Assembly (NCBI RefSeq): GCF_019279795.1
Contig: NC_056725.1
Coordinates: 1,615,817,801 to 1,615,881,800 of the forward strand
Length of the DNA stretch: 64,000 nucleotides
Source of the DNA: Protopterus annectens
Lineage: Eukaryota > Chordata > Ceratodontiformes > Protopteridae
Direction: 5' to 3'
The translations under genes and the position numbers were made by a program. The notes under the pieces are model-generated. The model ran no database searches. It was given only the letters and a program-made list of their open reading frames with translations, and was not told the origin of the DNA. Shown piece by piece: positions 46,625 to 57,139 of the stretch (the stretch's first letter is position 1; the number at the start of each line of letters is the position of its first letter).

Positions 46625-47695
46625 TCTTCTTCTTCTTTCAGCTGCTCCCGTTAGGGGTTGCCACAGCAGATCATTTGTTTCCATTTCTTCCTGTCCTCTG
46701 CATCTTGCTCTGTCACACCAACCACCTGCATGTCCTCTCTCGCCACATCCATAAACCTTATCTTAGGCCTTCTTCTTTTCTGGTTACCTGGCAGCTTCAT
46801 CCTTTGCATCCTTTTCCCAATATACTCTGCATCCCTCCTCAGCACATGTCCAAACCAACGTAATCTTGCCTCTCTGCCTTTGTCTCTAAACCTTTCAACC
46901 TGGGCTGACTCTCTAATATACTTATTCCTAATCCTGTCCACCCTTGTCATGCCCAGTGCAAATCTTAACATCTTTAACTCTGCCACGTCCAGTTCTGACT
47001 CCTGCCTTTTTGTCAGTGCCACTGTCTCCAACCCATATAACATAGCTGGTCTCACTACCCTTTTGTAGACCTTCCCTTTCACTCTTACTGGTACTCGTCT
47101 GTCACAAATCTTCTCCACCCACTCCATCCTGCCTGTACTCTCTTCTTCACCTCTCTTCCACACTCACCATTACTCTGAACTGTTGATCCCAAGTATTTAA
47201 ACTCATCCACCTTCACCACCTCTACTCCCTGCATCCTCACCATTCCTCTATCCTCTCTCTCATTCACACACACACACATATATTCTGTTTTAGTCTTGCT
47301 GACTTTCATTCCTCTTCTCTCTAGAGCATATCTCCACCTCTCCAGGTTTTCCTCCACCTGTTCCCTACTCTCACTACAGATCACAATGTCATCTGCAAAC
47401 ATCATAGTCCATGGGGACTCCTGTCTGATCTCATCTGTCAACCTATCCATCACCATTGCAAATAAGAAAGGGCTCAGAGCGGATCCTTGATGTAATCCCA
47501 CCTCCACCTTAAACACATCCATCACCCCCACCGCAAACCTCACGCTGTCACACTACCCTCGTACATATCCTGTACCACTCTTACATACTTCTCTGACACT
47601 CCCGACTTCCTCATACAATATCACAACACCTGTCTAGGCACCCTGCCATATGCTTTCTCTAAGACCACAAAGACACAATGCAACTCCTTCTGACA
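46625..47695 (-). mobile_element. RTE-clade LINE, 5' truncated, with 16-bp target duplication
   Basis: Flanked by gcagcaaaacgggcct at 46609-46624 and gcagcaaaatgggcct at 47696-47711. It lies antisense. The 3' end at the left has a tcttcttcttctt tail, then ctgctcccgttaggggttgc and cacagcagatcat. The SINEs of this window have the same tail (cgacccctaac...). Confidence 0.93.
46651..47543 (-). pseudogene. RTE reverse transcriptase (C-terminal half), frameshifted
   Basis: Two minus-strand ORFs. 47085-47543 has VGLHQGSALSPFLFAMVMD, then MMFADDIVICSESREQVEEN (catalytic FADD) and VDEFKYLGSTVQSNG. 46651-47163 continues with VYKRVVRPAMLYGLETVALT and RLRWFGHVLRRD. These are hallmarks of RTE-type ORF2. 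One frameshift near 47100 separates them. The endonuclease and the first RT blocks are missing through 5' truncation. Confidence 0.9.
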
Positions 47696-47711
47696 GCAGC
47701 AAAATGGGCCT

Positions 47712-48628
47712 ATAGTCTAAAAATACAAAGACACCTCTCTGACCAGAAAGATTCCAGGCAGCTGTGGAGAGGTATCCAAAACATCACAGAAGCCACCATC
47801 CACATGATGTGATCATAACCCAGACTTTTTAAACAAGCTAAATATCTACTTCAGCAGATTTGAGGAATCAAATAGAACCTCACCAGAGGGGCTACCCACA
47901 AATAAAGATGCAGTATCACTATGCCTCGACCTGGAAGAAGTACACAAGCACCTACATAGGGTTCATCCAGGCAAAGCAGCTGATCCTTACAGTATCCCAG
48001 GGAAGTTACTTAAAAACTGTGCTACTCAGCTGGCACCAGTCTTTTCAGACATCTTGAATATATCTCTCAGCCAGGAAAAAGTGCCAAAATGCTTCAAGAC
48101 CACCGACATCATCCCTGTGCCAAGAAACCATCTCCAACATCTTCAACATCAGTGAATGATTACAGGCCAAATGCACTTACCTCAGTAGTGATGAAGTGTT
48201 TTGAAAAAATGGTCAAGGATCATATAAGATCTTGCCTACCTGCTACATTTGATCCTTTATAATTTACATACAGGCCAAATCATTCTACTGTGGATGCCAT
48301 AGCCTTAACACTTCATCACACCTTTGACCACCTGGAAAATAAGGACTGTTATGTACGCATGTTGTTCATAGACTTCAGCTCGGTCTTCAACATGGTTATT
48401 CCACAACTGCTGTCTAAGCTGAGTAAACTAGGCATAGAAAACACAATATGCAACTGGATCCTCAACTTCCTAACTGAAAGGCTACAAATAGTTTGAGCTG
48501 GAAAGCATCACTCAAATAGCATCACTCTAAACATCAAGGCCCCACAAGGTTGCGCACTCAGTCCACTTCGCTTCACAGTTCTAACACATGAGTGCACAGC
48601 TATGCATCCGAATCATCAAATTTACCAA
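47712..48628 (+). pseudogene. Rex1-like ORF2, RT segment
   Basis: Reads [82 protein letters not shown] and a GCALSPLRF block. It ends in IIKFTN, where the FADD catalytic box should follow; the CR1-I insertion falls here. Stops near 48155, 48260 and 48495. Confidence 0.83.
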
Positions 48629-51066
48629 TACCAATACCAGCTCTTTTGCTCAACATTTTTTGGAATTCATAAATTCCAATGCCTTGGATCAACTTATCCA
48701 CACCCCCACCAGGGCAGCAATATCCTAGACCTGGTCATTACCAACATGGGTGACTGGTGTTCCACACCAGAGATCAATTCCTTGTTGGTCAGATCTGACC
48801 ACAAGCTAATCAGCCTAGACATCCACATCCTGTCCCCACCCCCCATTAGGGAAACCACTGTAAAAAATGTCTCCAAAGCCAACTTCACACTTCTTAAGAC
48901 AGAAGTGTCAAACTTCACGACACCCATGCAGAAGGACAATAGAGGTACGACTGCTGAATCCTACACAAATGCACTTTATAAGCACTTATACGAGTGCATG
49001 GATCGTTCTATCACTAACAGAACCAAGATGCTATCCTCCAAAAAAAGGAAGCCAATCTGGTGGTCCCCTACCATAAACAAACTCTACAACAGAAGAAAGA
49101 AACTGTTGCAAAAAAGAGTAAAATCACATGACTGGAAGATCTCCCTGGTCAGCCTCAGTAAGAAGCTGAGATCCCTCATAAAATCCTCCAAAGCTAGTTA
49201 TGAAAACAAAATCGCCACTGATTCTAAAGACAACCACAAAGCATTCTATAGCTATGTCAAGAATCTCAATGGCAACACTCAGATCTGCTCTGAGTTACAG
49301 CACAATGGCACTAAATATACAGAACCAACTGATATTGCTAACATTCTGGCAGATAGGTTCATTGCTAACTTTATCCTCACCCCCTAAAGGGCCCATCTTT
49401 ATACCGGAAGAATGCAAAGTTCCTGTAATCATGGCTGCACAGGTAAAAAACACACTCTCCATAGCCGAGAACACAACATCCATGGGACCTGACAACATCC
49501 CAGACTGCGTTCTACATGAACTACAGAATGAACTGGCACCCCACCTAAGCATCATGTTCAGTCATAGCCTCACCTCAGGCTTTGTGCTCACTGAATGGCA
49601 CACAGCGACGGTTATCCCACTCCACAAAGGGGGAGCCACCAAGTTCCCCTGAAACTACCGCCCCATTAGCCTAATAAGCCTGGTCTGCAAGGCCATAGAA
49701 TGTATCATCATGGAACTTATAAACAAAGACACTGGTAATCTCCAAACCCTGGACCCCACCCAGTTCTGGTATGTATAAAGCAGATCATGCCTCCTAAACC
49801 TTATTGACTTCTTTGAATCAGTCACCAAAGCCGTAGATGAGGGTAAGGTGGTTCACACAGCCTATCTAGATCTTGCCAAGGCTTTTGACACCATCCCCCA
49901 CTCTGGAATTATAGATAAACTCACTAAACTAGGTATAAATCCCTATGTCACAAGATGGGTTGCCAACTGGCTCACTGACAGAACCCACACTGTGAAAGTA
50001 GCAGACTCCAAATCCAACTACAGACCAGTGAAAAGTGGAGCACCATGGGGTTCAAGCCTGGGTCCTCTCCTGTTTGGTATCTACTTTTCTGAAGTACAGG
50101 CTAACATAGAAGGTCTTTGGCTAATGAAGTTCACAGATGACTGCAAACTAGGAGCCATAATTGAAACTCCTAACGATGTGGACATCCTACAAAAGGGCCT
50201 CACTGAGACAGATGCCTGGTGTCAAAGCCATGGCCTCAAGCTCAATGCCAAAAAGTGCATTGTCATCCACTTTGGTAAAAACTCTGTACTCATGAGCTAC
50301 CACATAGGTGGTAGTCTACTTAACACCGAAAGTGTGATAAGAGACCTTGGGACACAGGTGGACAGTAGTCTCTCCTTTGATAATCACATTGCCACAGTAG
50401 TCAAGAAATCCTTCTACGTGGCACACTTCATCACAAAAGGTTTCTCAGCCAGGAAAAAAGTCATTGTTCCCCTCTACTCGTCACTCATTAAACCCATTAT
50501 AGAGTACAATGCCCCTTTTGGTATGTACCTCACAAGACATCTACAACTGGAAAGGCTGCAGAAATACCTCACAAAGAGGATTACTGGCCTCAAACAAATA
50601 CCCTACGCAGACCGTCTTAAAAAACTCCAGTTTTACTCTGTCGCATATCGCCTACTCAGAGGCGATCTCTGCCTAATATACAAAGCTATGTCAAACCCAG
50701 AGCTGTTGGACATGCTCCACTTAAAGAAATTCCATTGCCTCCGAACTACATGCTCTAGGGACCCAAACGTTGCCACCACAATAAACAGAACATGCTGGAG
50801 GGATAGATTCCTGTCCCAGAGACTTCCCATACTTTGGAACAAACTACCTATCTACATAAAACAAAGCTTCTCATTAGCACCTTTCAAGAAAAATCTTGAT
50901 GATTGAATGGGAAATAGGAAATTCACCCCAGGGATCCCCTCTGTGACTCTGCTCAATAGGGGCACAGGAAAATAATTTTTTTGGGTGGCGAAAGCCAGGG
51001 TACCTTTTTGGCTAGGCTTGTATAGGCCCTAGGGCTGATAGCCTAGTACGTACCTATGAACCTATG
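48629..51066 (+). mobile_element. CR1-I: 5'-truncated CR1 LINE inside the Rex1 element
   Basis: Starts in the endonuclease (ctcttttgctcaacattttt) and ends with cctatgaacctatgaac at 51053. It splits the Rex1 catalytic box. The least decayed CR1 ORF2 of the window apart from CR1-B. Confidence 0.92.
48640..50906 (+). pseudogene. CR1-I ORF2, three open stretches
   Basis: 48602-49387 holds the end of the endonuclease (NILDLVITNMG, VRSDHKLISLD) and the linker KPIWWSPTINKLYNRRKKLL. A frameshift near 49385 moves to 49200-49652 (VIPLHKGG). After stops at about 49650 and 49778, 49848-50906 is open for 352 codons: LDLAKAFDTIPHSG, SGAPWGSSLGPLLFG, KFTDDCKLGA (FTDD, where FADD is normal), NAKKCIVIHFG, LYSSLIKPIIEYNAP and ILWNKLPIYIK. 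The Ala-to-Thr change at the catalytic box and Trp in GVPQG mark a dead enzyme. Confidence 0.9.
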
Positions 51067-52148
51067 AACATCACAGTAATTGGACTTATCAAGAAGGAAG
51101 GAAGATGAGGAGGCCTACAGGGAGGAAGTGAACCAACTCATTCATTGGTGCACTGACAACAACTTAGCACTAGATTTTGTGAAAACCAAGGAAGTCATCA
51201 TCAATTTTAGGAAGAAGAAAAAGCCACACACCCCTATCATCATCAATGTGCCACAGTGGAGAGAGTAAATAGCATCAAATTCCTAGGGGTACATACCTTG
51301 CAAGACCTAAGTTGGGCTACAAATACTTCCTACCTTATAAAGAAAGTCCAACAATGTCTCCACATCCTTTAGGAGACTTCGTAGAGCTAACCTCCCCCCA
51401 CAGGTCCTACTCACCTTCTGCACAGCCACGATTGAGAGCGTACTGACAAACAACATCATTGTCTGGTATGGAAATTGCTTTCAAGCCTATCAGAAGGCAC
51501 AGAGTAAGATTGTTAAACAGGCCACAAAAATTATCGCTCCAACCTTAAATCCCTACTGGACATATATTCAAACAGATTCTATGACAGAGTCCAAAATCTA
51601 TTGAGGGATATATACCATCCAGCTCATGGACTGTTCAAACTCCTGCCAACAAGGAAGTGCTACAGAAGCATTAGATGCAGGACATCCAGATTCCATAATA
51701 GCTTCTTCCCATAAGCTATCAGACTGCTGAATAACAAACCCATAGCCTAACACGTTACATGAGTAAAACATTATTTGTGTGCAATATCATTGTTGTTTAC
51801 ATAAAATCTCTGAATGGCTCACTTCATACGTCTCTAGCTGCACTAGGAAAACTGTGAATTGTAAGTTTATGGTATTTATTGGTGGTGGGTAAGTTTACAT
51901 GTGTGCCTCTCTTATTTATTATAGTACTGTTTTTTGCATATCCTAATATTTCTACCAAGTCTATTCCTGCTGTTGTATTTCTTGTGTTTCTGATGCAAAT
52001 TCCTTTTATTATTTTAATTTATTTTCCTTCTGTAAACTGTCATTTGTATAGTAGTAGCCTGAGTACTGGAATTAGTGCAGTGATACGCTCTTTTTCCTCT
52101 GTGTTGATCTGTATGGCAATAAAGTTTACTTTGACAGACTCACAATAA
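51067..52148 (+). pseudogene. Rex1-like ORF2 last segment and 3' UTR
   Basis: Reads TVIGLI, then EEAYREEVNQLIHWCTDNNL, ALDFVKTKEVIINFRKKKK, followed by FLGVHTLQDLSW-like and LLTFCTATIESVLTNNIIVW pieces near 51400. This is the C-terminal order of Rex1/Babar. The 3' UTR is T-rich and ends near caataaagtttactttgaca. Confidence 0.83.
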
Positions 52149-52209
52149 GTATGTAATCTGATAAATCCTCAGAATTAACACTAAATACTCTCTTCCCTGT
52201 TTCTTGTAT

Positions 52210-52434
52210 TCATAGTCCAAAATAATTGGTTGTGTGCTTTCTAGCTATCAAATCTTCCCTAATTATGTTCCCCCACTCACTTACTCTCACCTGAAAGGAT
52301 TTAGTCAAGTTACATTCCAATACATTCTCCCTCCTAAACTCTTCCAAAAATGTCCATGCCCCACATAACACTAAATTCAGCTTATCTGTGTCTAGCATAC
52401 AATAGGCTGCAGACTTGAAAAATCTTCCACTCAC
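52210..52434 (-). other. unassigned minus-strand ORF, possibly transposon-derived
   Basis: 74 codons of non-repetitive sequence (SGRFFKSAAYCMLDTDKLN, TFLEEFRRENVLECNLTKS). No family recognised. L1-like remnants lie on the same strand at 53889, so this may be part of a decayed LINE. Confidence 0.25.
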
Positions 52435-52449
52435 ACTGAATGCCTTGTA

Positions 52450-53032
52450 AAAAATGTTGGATATATTGCTTTGCTAGTATGTCAATAATTGAAAATGACC
52501 AAAATAAATAATATAGGCAAGAATGGGCATCTTTGCCTTTTACCATTCTAATAAAAATGTGTAGAGTTAGATTGCATTAACTAGCAGTTAAGCATATCAG
52601 CACATTTCATAGCATCTCACCATGTCTCCACCCATTCTCATTACTCTACCTTGATGTATTACAACTAAACACCATCTTTAACCTGTTTAAACCTATTATT
52701 TGCCTCTGACCTTCATTAGATTGTCAGGGCTTCTAGATGCATCTTCCTCTCTTTCCTGCTTTGGGAGGAATGAAAAGAATTAAAAGTGCATGAGCATTGT
52801 GTGAGAGGCATCTTTCCCCAGTTTTTATTTCCTTCACCAATAATATCTCCCCATCAATAATCTGTCTAACCTACTATCCTGTTTCCATTCCTCCTAAGAA
52901 AAAGTAAATTTACTGCTGTCTGGATGTTTGCCTCTCCAAACATCTATCTAGCTTTCCTCCTCTTCCCATGATTTCACTACCTCCCTCACTTTAGAGTTCC
53001 TTTCTTTACAACCATATTTCCTGTGAGGTTGG
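52450..53032. other. no recognisable feature
   Basis: AT-rich, unassigned. Confidence 0.5.
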
Positions 53033-53115
53033 GGTTGGCATAATGGTTAAACTATTTACCTGTAAAAGAAAATATGTAGGGTTTGATTCTTACCTTTGGT
53101 CAGTCTGGTTATTGG
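53033..53115 (+). mobile_element. possible tRNA-like SINE head
   Basis: ttggcataatggttaaac (box A-like) is followed about 30 bp later by gggtttgattcttac (box B-like), the layout of a tRNA-derived promoter. No tRNA cloverleaf is evident and no SINE body follows; CR1-J starts at about 53155. Confidence 0.4.
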
Positions 53116-53154
53116 CTGGAAGTGTAATAGCTTGCAGATTGATTTGTTCATAAA

Positions 53155-53885
53155 TGTATACTAGGCTAATGACCACTAGGGACCTTAAAAGCCTCACTGT
53201 GCAACCCAAATATGACTAGAAATTTGATTTATATGGGGTGATTTACTGACTGTCTCTGTCCATCAGAGACATAGGAGGTAGACCAGGGGTGAATTTCTGA
53301 TTATCCATTCAGTGGTCCAAGTTGCATTTAAATATGGATAGAGAGAAACTCTGCTTCACATGGATGGGGAGCCTGTTCTAGAGAATGGGAATTCTCTGAG
53401 AAACATATCTGTCTCCAAAATGTTCTATTTATGTTGCAAGCAAAGTTTATGTCTTTTAATCTAGTAATTCTGATGCTGTTTATTTTGTGGATGTGCAAAA
53501 TATTCATCAAAGCAAGGTCCAGGGATGCCCAGTATGCCAGGCAAAGATCACCTCTCAGAAGTCTGTATCATACCGAGTAAAGAAATGGGGCTTTGAGGCA
53601 ATCAATGTAGGACATTATGTTTACTCCCTGTATTCTTTTTGTGAGGAACATTTGTGGACATTCCAGTTGCTGCATGTGGCTGGTCAGGTACATACCAAAG
53701 GGGTATTGCACTCTATGATGGGATTGACAAGGGCCAAGTACAGTGATATGATGACCTCTCTGGACCTAGATGCCATGCCCTTGCTTATAAGTTGTGCAAC
53801 ATAGAATGATTTTCTTACTACCTTGGACACATGTTGATCGTAGGCTAGGTTACTATCTACATGAATTCCTAGGTCCCTGACTTGT
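53155..53885 (-). mobile_element. CR1-J: antisense CR1 3' fragment
   Basis: Starts at ctaggctaatgaccactagg and runs on the minus strand through C-terminal ORF2 pieces: CNINRTFWRQICF near 53430 and WTFQLLHVAG-region complements near 53650. It is truncated at the conserved ctaggtccctgac (53868-53880). Same subfamily as CR1-E. Confidence 0.82.
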
Positions 53886-53888
53886 AAA

Positions 53889-55250
53889 TAAAGTTTTATT
53901 GCTTAGTATTTCCTACAATTCTATTGATATGCCAATTGCCAAATAAATTAAAATCCCTCCCAATAAGTTCTTCCTTACAATAAATCAAAACCTTGTGTCA
54001 TTGTTCATAAAAATCCACAAAAGAAATGGGTACCTGATTTGGGACTATAAATGGCCTTAAATTTTCATTTTTTCCCTCTATTACCAATCCAGCTATTACC
54101 CATCGTCTATCTTCACCATGCTTTAATACTTTTATCTTTGCCTGCAGGTTTCTCCACACGATAATCACCATACCCCTTTGTCCCCACCTTTAGCTGTGTT
54201 ACAGCCTAACAATGTCTAATGTCTTATCCCTAACTTCAAGGCTTCTTTCCTTTTTAATTTAATTTCTTGAGGCATTCTAATATCTCCCTCCAGCCTTCTA
54301 AGTTTATTTCTAACCTGTTCTCTTTGTATTGAATGGCAAATCTCCTTAAATTCCAAGGTACTGCATACAGCCTTTTCTTTCCACTCTGACCTGCCACGTT
54401 CACTTCCTCTCTCCCCCCTCTTAAATCACACCAAGGGGCATTTCCATATTGAGAGACAGGGGCCTTCATCTGTGAGAAAAAAGTGTAATCAGCTTCAGCA
54501 GTTGCAAATCTCCTCTTCCAACCTTCCATGACTACTACTAACTCAGATGAATAGGTGACTCATGAGAACAAGACCTGGTGCATTAGCTCCCGCCTGACCT
54601 CAGTTTATGCAACCTGTTTTAAACAGAGAGCCCTGAAATAGTATTGGAAAGCTCTGATAACTGATTTTTTTACCCAAATGCCATGCATCAGTTAATTTAC
54701 ATTGATATACTGCAAACGTTAAGATTGCTTAACAATACTTAACAGTTACTTGTCTGGGTAATCTATTTCCTTCTTTTTTCTGTCCCACATGATGAATTTG
54801 GTCTAATTCCCATCAAAATCTTTAGAAACACTTAAAGCTGCTAAACAGTTTTGTGAAAAAATGACAGTAGTTCCACTTCTCCCACTGACTTGGGGAATCT
54901 GGGGAGCCTCACATTTAAGTTTTTCACATCTTTGGCTGTTCTCAAACTCATCTATTTTAATATGCAAAATGGAGACCTCATGCTTTAACTGCTAAATATA
55001 GTTTTGCTAAAGACCACTTCTTTCAGTTTTCTCTTTAAGAACTTTCTGCATTTTATTTATTTCATGATGCATTGCAGTGATACTGTCCTGTTGCTTGTAA
55101 ATCCACTCTTGGAGAGCATGCGTCTCGACAGCTATGCAGCATTTCAAGCAGTTTAGTCATCATTTTCTGAGAGGTTCATTGACATGTCACTGACTCTTCC
55201 AAATAATTGTATTTTTTCCCTTAGTTTCCCCTGTCTTCTTTGTAGGGACA
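53889..55250 (-). pseudogene. L1/Tx1-like ORF1 and endonuclease remnant
   Basis: On the minus strand, 55250-54850 gives a coiled-coil-like Lys/Glu stretch ending near a SLRTAKDVKNLNVRLPRFP reading, like the 'ENRSRRNNLRI.GLPE' block of L1 ORF1. Further on, 54200-53900 gives VVIVWRNLQAKIKVL, WVIAGLVIEGKNENLRPFI and ELIGRDFNLFGNW, the AP endonuclease of ORF2 (GDFN block). 54254-54529 is an ORF with GNAPWCDLRGGREEVNVAG between them. Strongly decayed. Confidence 0.6.
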
Positions 55251-55593
55251 TTGCTAGGAATGAGTTAAACTTGAAGGCTATCAGAGCTAGGAAAATATAC
55301 TACTCCATTCTAGGATGCCAGTCCCACACACTCCAGATTGGAAAATACATGGGATATAGTATCTTTTAGATTTGGTAGGGATTAGAGTAGGATTGCTTAA
55401 GTTAGGTAGTGAAGTGAAACGTAATCAAGCGTAAGTATGAGGCAGCTCCATTAAAGGGTAAAACAGTGATTGGCAGGGAGGCATAGGTGATAAAGTGTCA
55501 TGGAATGTTATGCTTTGTAATGCTAGGAGTCTGCAGAAAAGATGAGGGAGCATGAATAATTTTTAAGAGGGGCATTGTTATATAGCAAGTATT
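55251..55593. other. no recognisable feature
   Basis: Unassigned sequence up to the SINE target duplication. Confidence 0.45.
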
Positions 55594-55606
55594 ATTGAGA
55601 CATTGG

Positions 55607-55839
55607 ACCCGCGGTGGTGATGCTGCGGTAGCGTTGTCACCTCACAGTAAGACGCTGTCTGGTTAGATTCTCAGCTAGAGCATCTTCTGCGTGGAGACAT
55701 GCGTGAATGGGCGTACCTTCGTTGAAAGTTGTGCGTCAGGGCTGGTAACTCAGCACATAAAAATCAACTACCAATCATTAGTGGACCGGAGTTCTGATGT
55801 GGCGACCCCTAACTGGGAAAACCCGAAAGACACAAACAA
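55607..55839 (+). mobile_element. tRNA-derived SINE, short form, complete
   Basis: Flanked by a 13-bp duplication, attgagacattgg, at 55594-55606 and 55840-55852. Head gcggtggtgatgctgcggta (box A-like) and ctggttagattctcag (box B-like). It ends gtggcgacccctaactggga then aaacccgaaagacacaaac. Same subgroup as 12307 (shared gtggagacatgcgtgaatgg, gttgtgcgt). Confidence 0.92.
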
Positions 55840-56039
55840 ATTGAGACATTGGCTGATGATGTCAGGGAATAGGCTATGAATTTATCAGATTGTATGAAAA
55901 TTTAGAAAAGCTAAAGAAGGTGAGTTGGTGAGTGGCAGCTTATGTAAGGGATAGGTTAAGGTATAAAGTGGGTATAGTTAGGATAGTTGAGTAATATGTG
56001 ATGGTTCTTAGCATAAGAAAGAAGATAAGAAACTGCTTG

Positions 56040-56312
56040 TGACATAAATAGAACATGTTGGAAAGATGAGTATGTTTCTCAGAGAATTCCCATTCTCTGG
56101 AACAGGCTTCCTATCCCTTTTAAAGTGCAACTTGGACCAATGGATAGGTAATCAGAAATTCACCCCTAGGCTGGCTCCTATGTCTATGATGGACAGAGGC
56201 AGTCAGTAAATCATCACCAATATAAATCAAATTTGTGGGTAACATTTGGGTTGCACCACTAAGCTTATAAGGGCCCTAGGGGCTGTTAGCCTCATATATA
56301 CCTATGATCCTA
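56040..56312 (+). mobile_element. CR1-K: CR1 3' end fragment
   Basis: Contains aacatgttggaaagatgagt (the CRDRF-type block), attctctggaacaggcttcc, ttcacccctaggctggctcc, and a 3' end tatacctatgatcctatgag. It covers only the last 30-40 codons of ORF2 and the 3' UTR. Same subfamily as CR1-E. Confidence 0.8.
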
Positions 56313-56689
56313 TGAGAGTGGTAAGTTTAGTGTTTTTGGGAGAACACTGGTGGACAATGAATTATTCAGACTTCCTTTCATTAAGATAGAAAGGGAATCT
56401 GAGAGTGGTGATCATCAGGGAGCTGAATTTGCTAAAACCTGACAAGAGTATGACTGGGAAGAGAGAAACAGATGCTTGATACCACAGACAGTGAGAGTTT
56501 TTTTTTTCAAACTGTGCAGTAGTGAGCAAGACACAGCAAGATACTGAATGTGGCACTGAGTAGGAAAGAATATGCGAGGAAGGCAAAGTTAAAACCTCAT
56601 TGGTGAATACTGATAATTTAATGGTCTAATTCACATGACTGAGGGTGAGGGTGGGAAAAGAACACTTGTGTAGGACTCATATGTAACTG
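56313..56689. other. no recognisable feature
   Basis: Unassigned. Confidence 0.45.
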
Positions 56690-56785
56690 GCCAGATTTTC
56701 ACAGAATGTCCATATTTTCTGTCTCATAATTTTGGTCTGTTCCTCAAAAAAATTGTGTTTTTTCTGGTAAATCACTGAGGACTGA
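56690..56785. mobile_element. short TIR repeat (MITE-like), copy 3, truncated
   Basis: ggccagattttcacagaatg and tggtctgttcctca match copies 1 and 2. Only the left third is present. Confidence 0.55.
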
Positions 56786-57139
56786 AGTCAGTTGTTGACT
56801 GGAGAAAGACAGACTGAGCAAAGCACATTTTCAGTGAAGGCCTAGCCAGAAAAGCTCCAGCAGATACATTTAAGATGCTCGTTACAAAACAGCTTTTTTA
56901 CAAAGATACATTACAAAGATAGGTCTTAAGACATACAAACATGCAATTGCATAGATGGTTCTTAAGACATCTAGATACAAGCAGGTGATTGTTCTATAGT
57001 GATACAATACAAAGACAAACCAGGTATTTCTTCTATGGTGACATTGTACATTATATTAGATTCTGACTATATTATGCAGACAGTTCATCCCCAGTATATG
57101 TGACAAGCAGACATTAGACATGACTTATAAGACATGGAT
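56786..57139. other. no recognisable feature
   Basis: Unassigned; contains loosely repeated gatac/aagac words (cttaagacatacaaacatgc, cttaagacatctagata). Confidence 0.4.

Larger units (their letters stand above)
46212..52148 (+). mobile_element. Rex1/Babar-type LINE split by an RTE and a CR1 insertion
   Basis: Pieces at 46212-46624, 47712-48628 and 51067-52148 join into one Rex1-like ORF2 order: [49 protein letters not shown], then VIGLIKK, NLALDFVKTKE and the 3' end caataaagtttactttgaca near 52130. The two gaps hold an antisense RTE and a sense CR1. The element itself is dead, with several stops (about 48155 and 48495). Confidence 0.88.

Noticed and set aside
53033-53115. tRNA gene
   Set aside because: Box A and box B are present but I cannot build acceptor and anticodon stems; a SINE head fits better.
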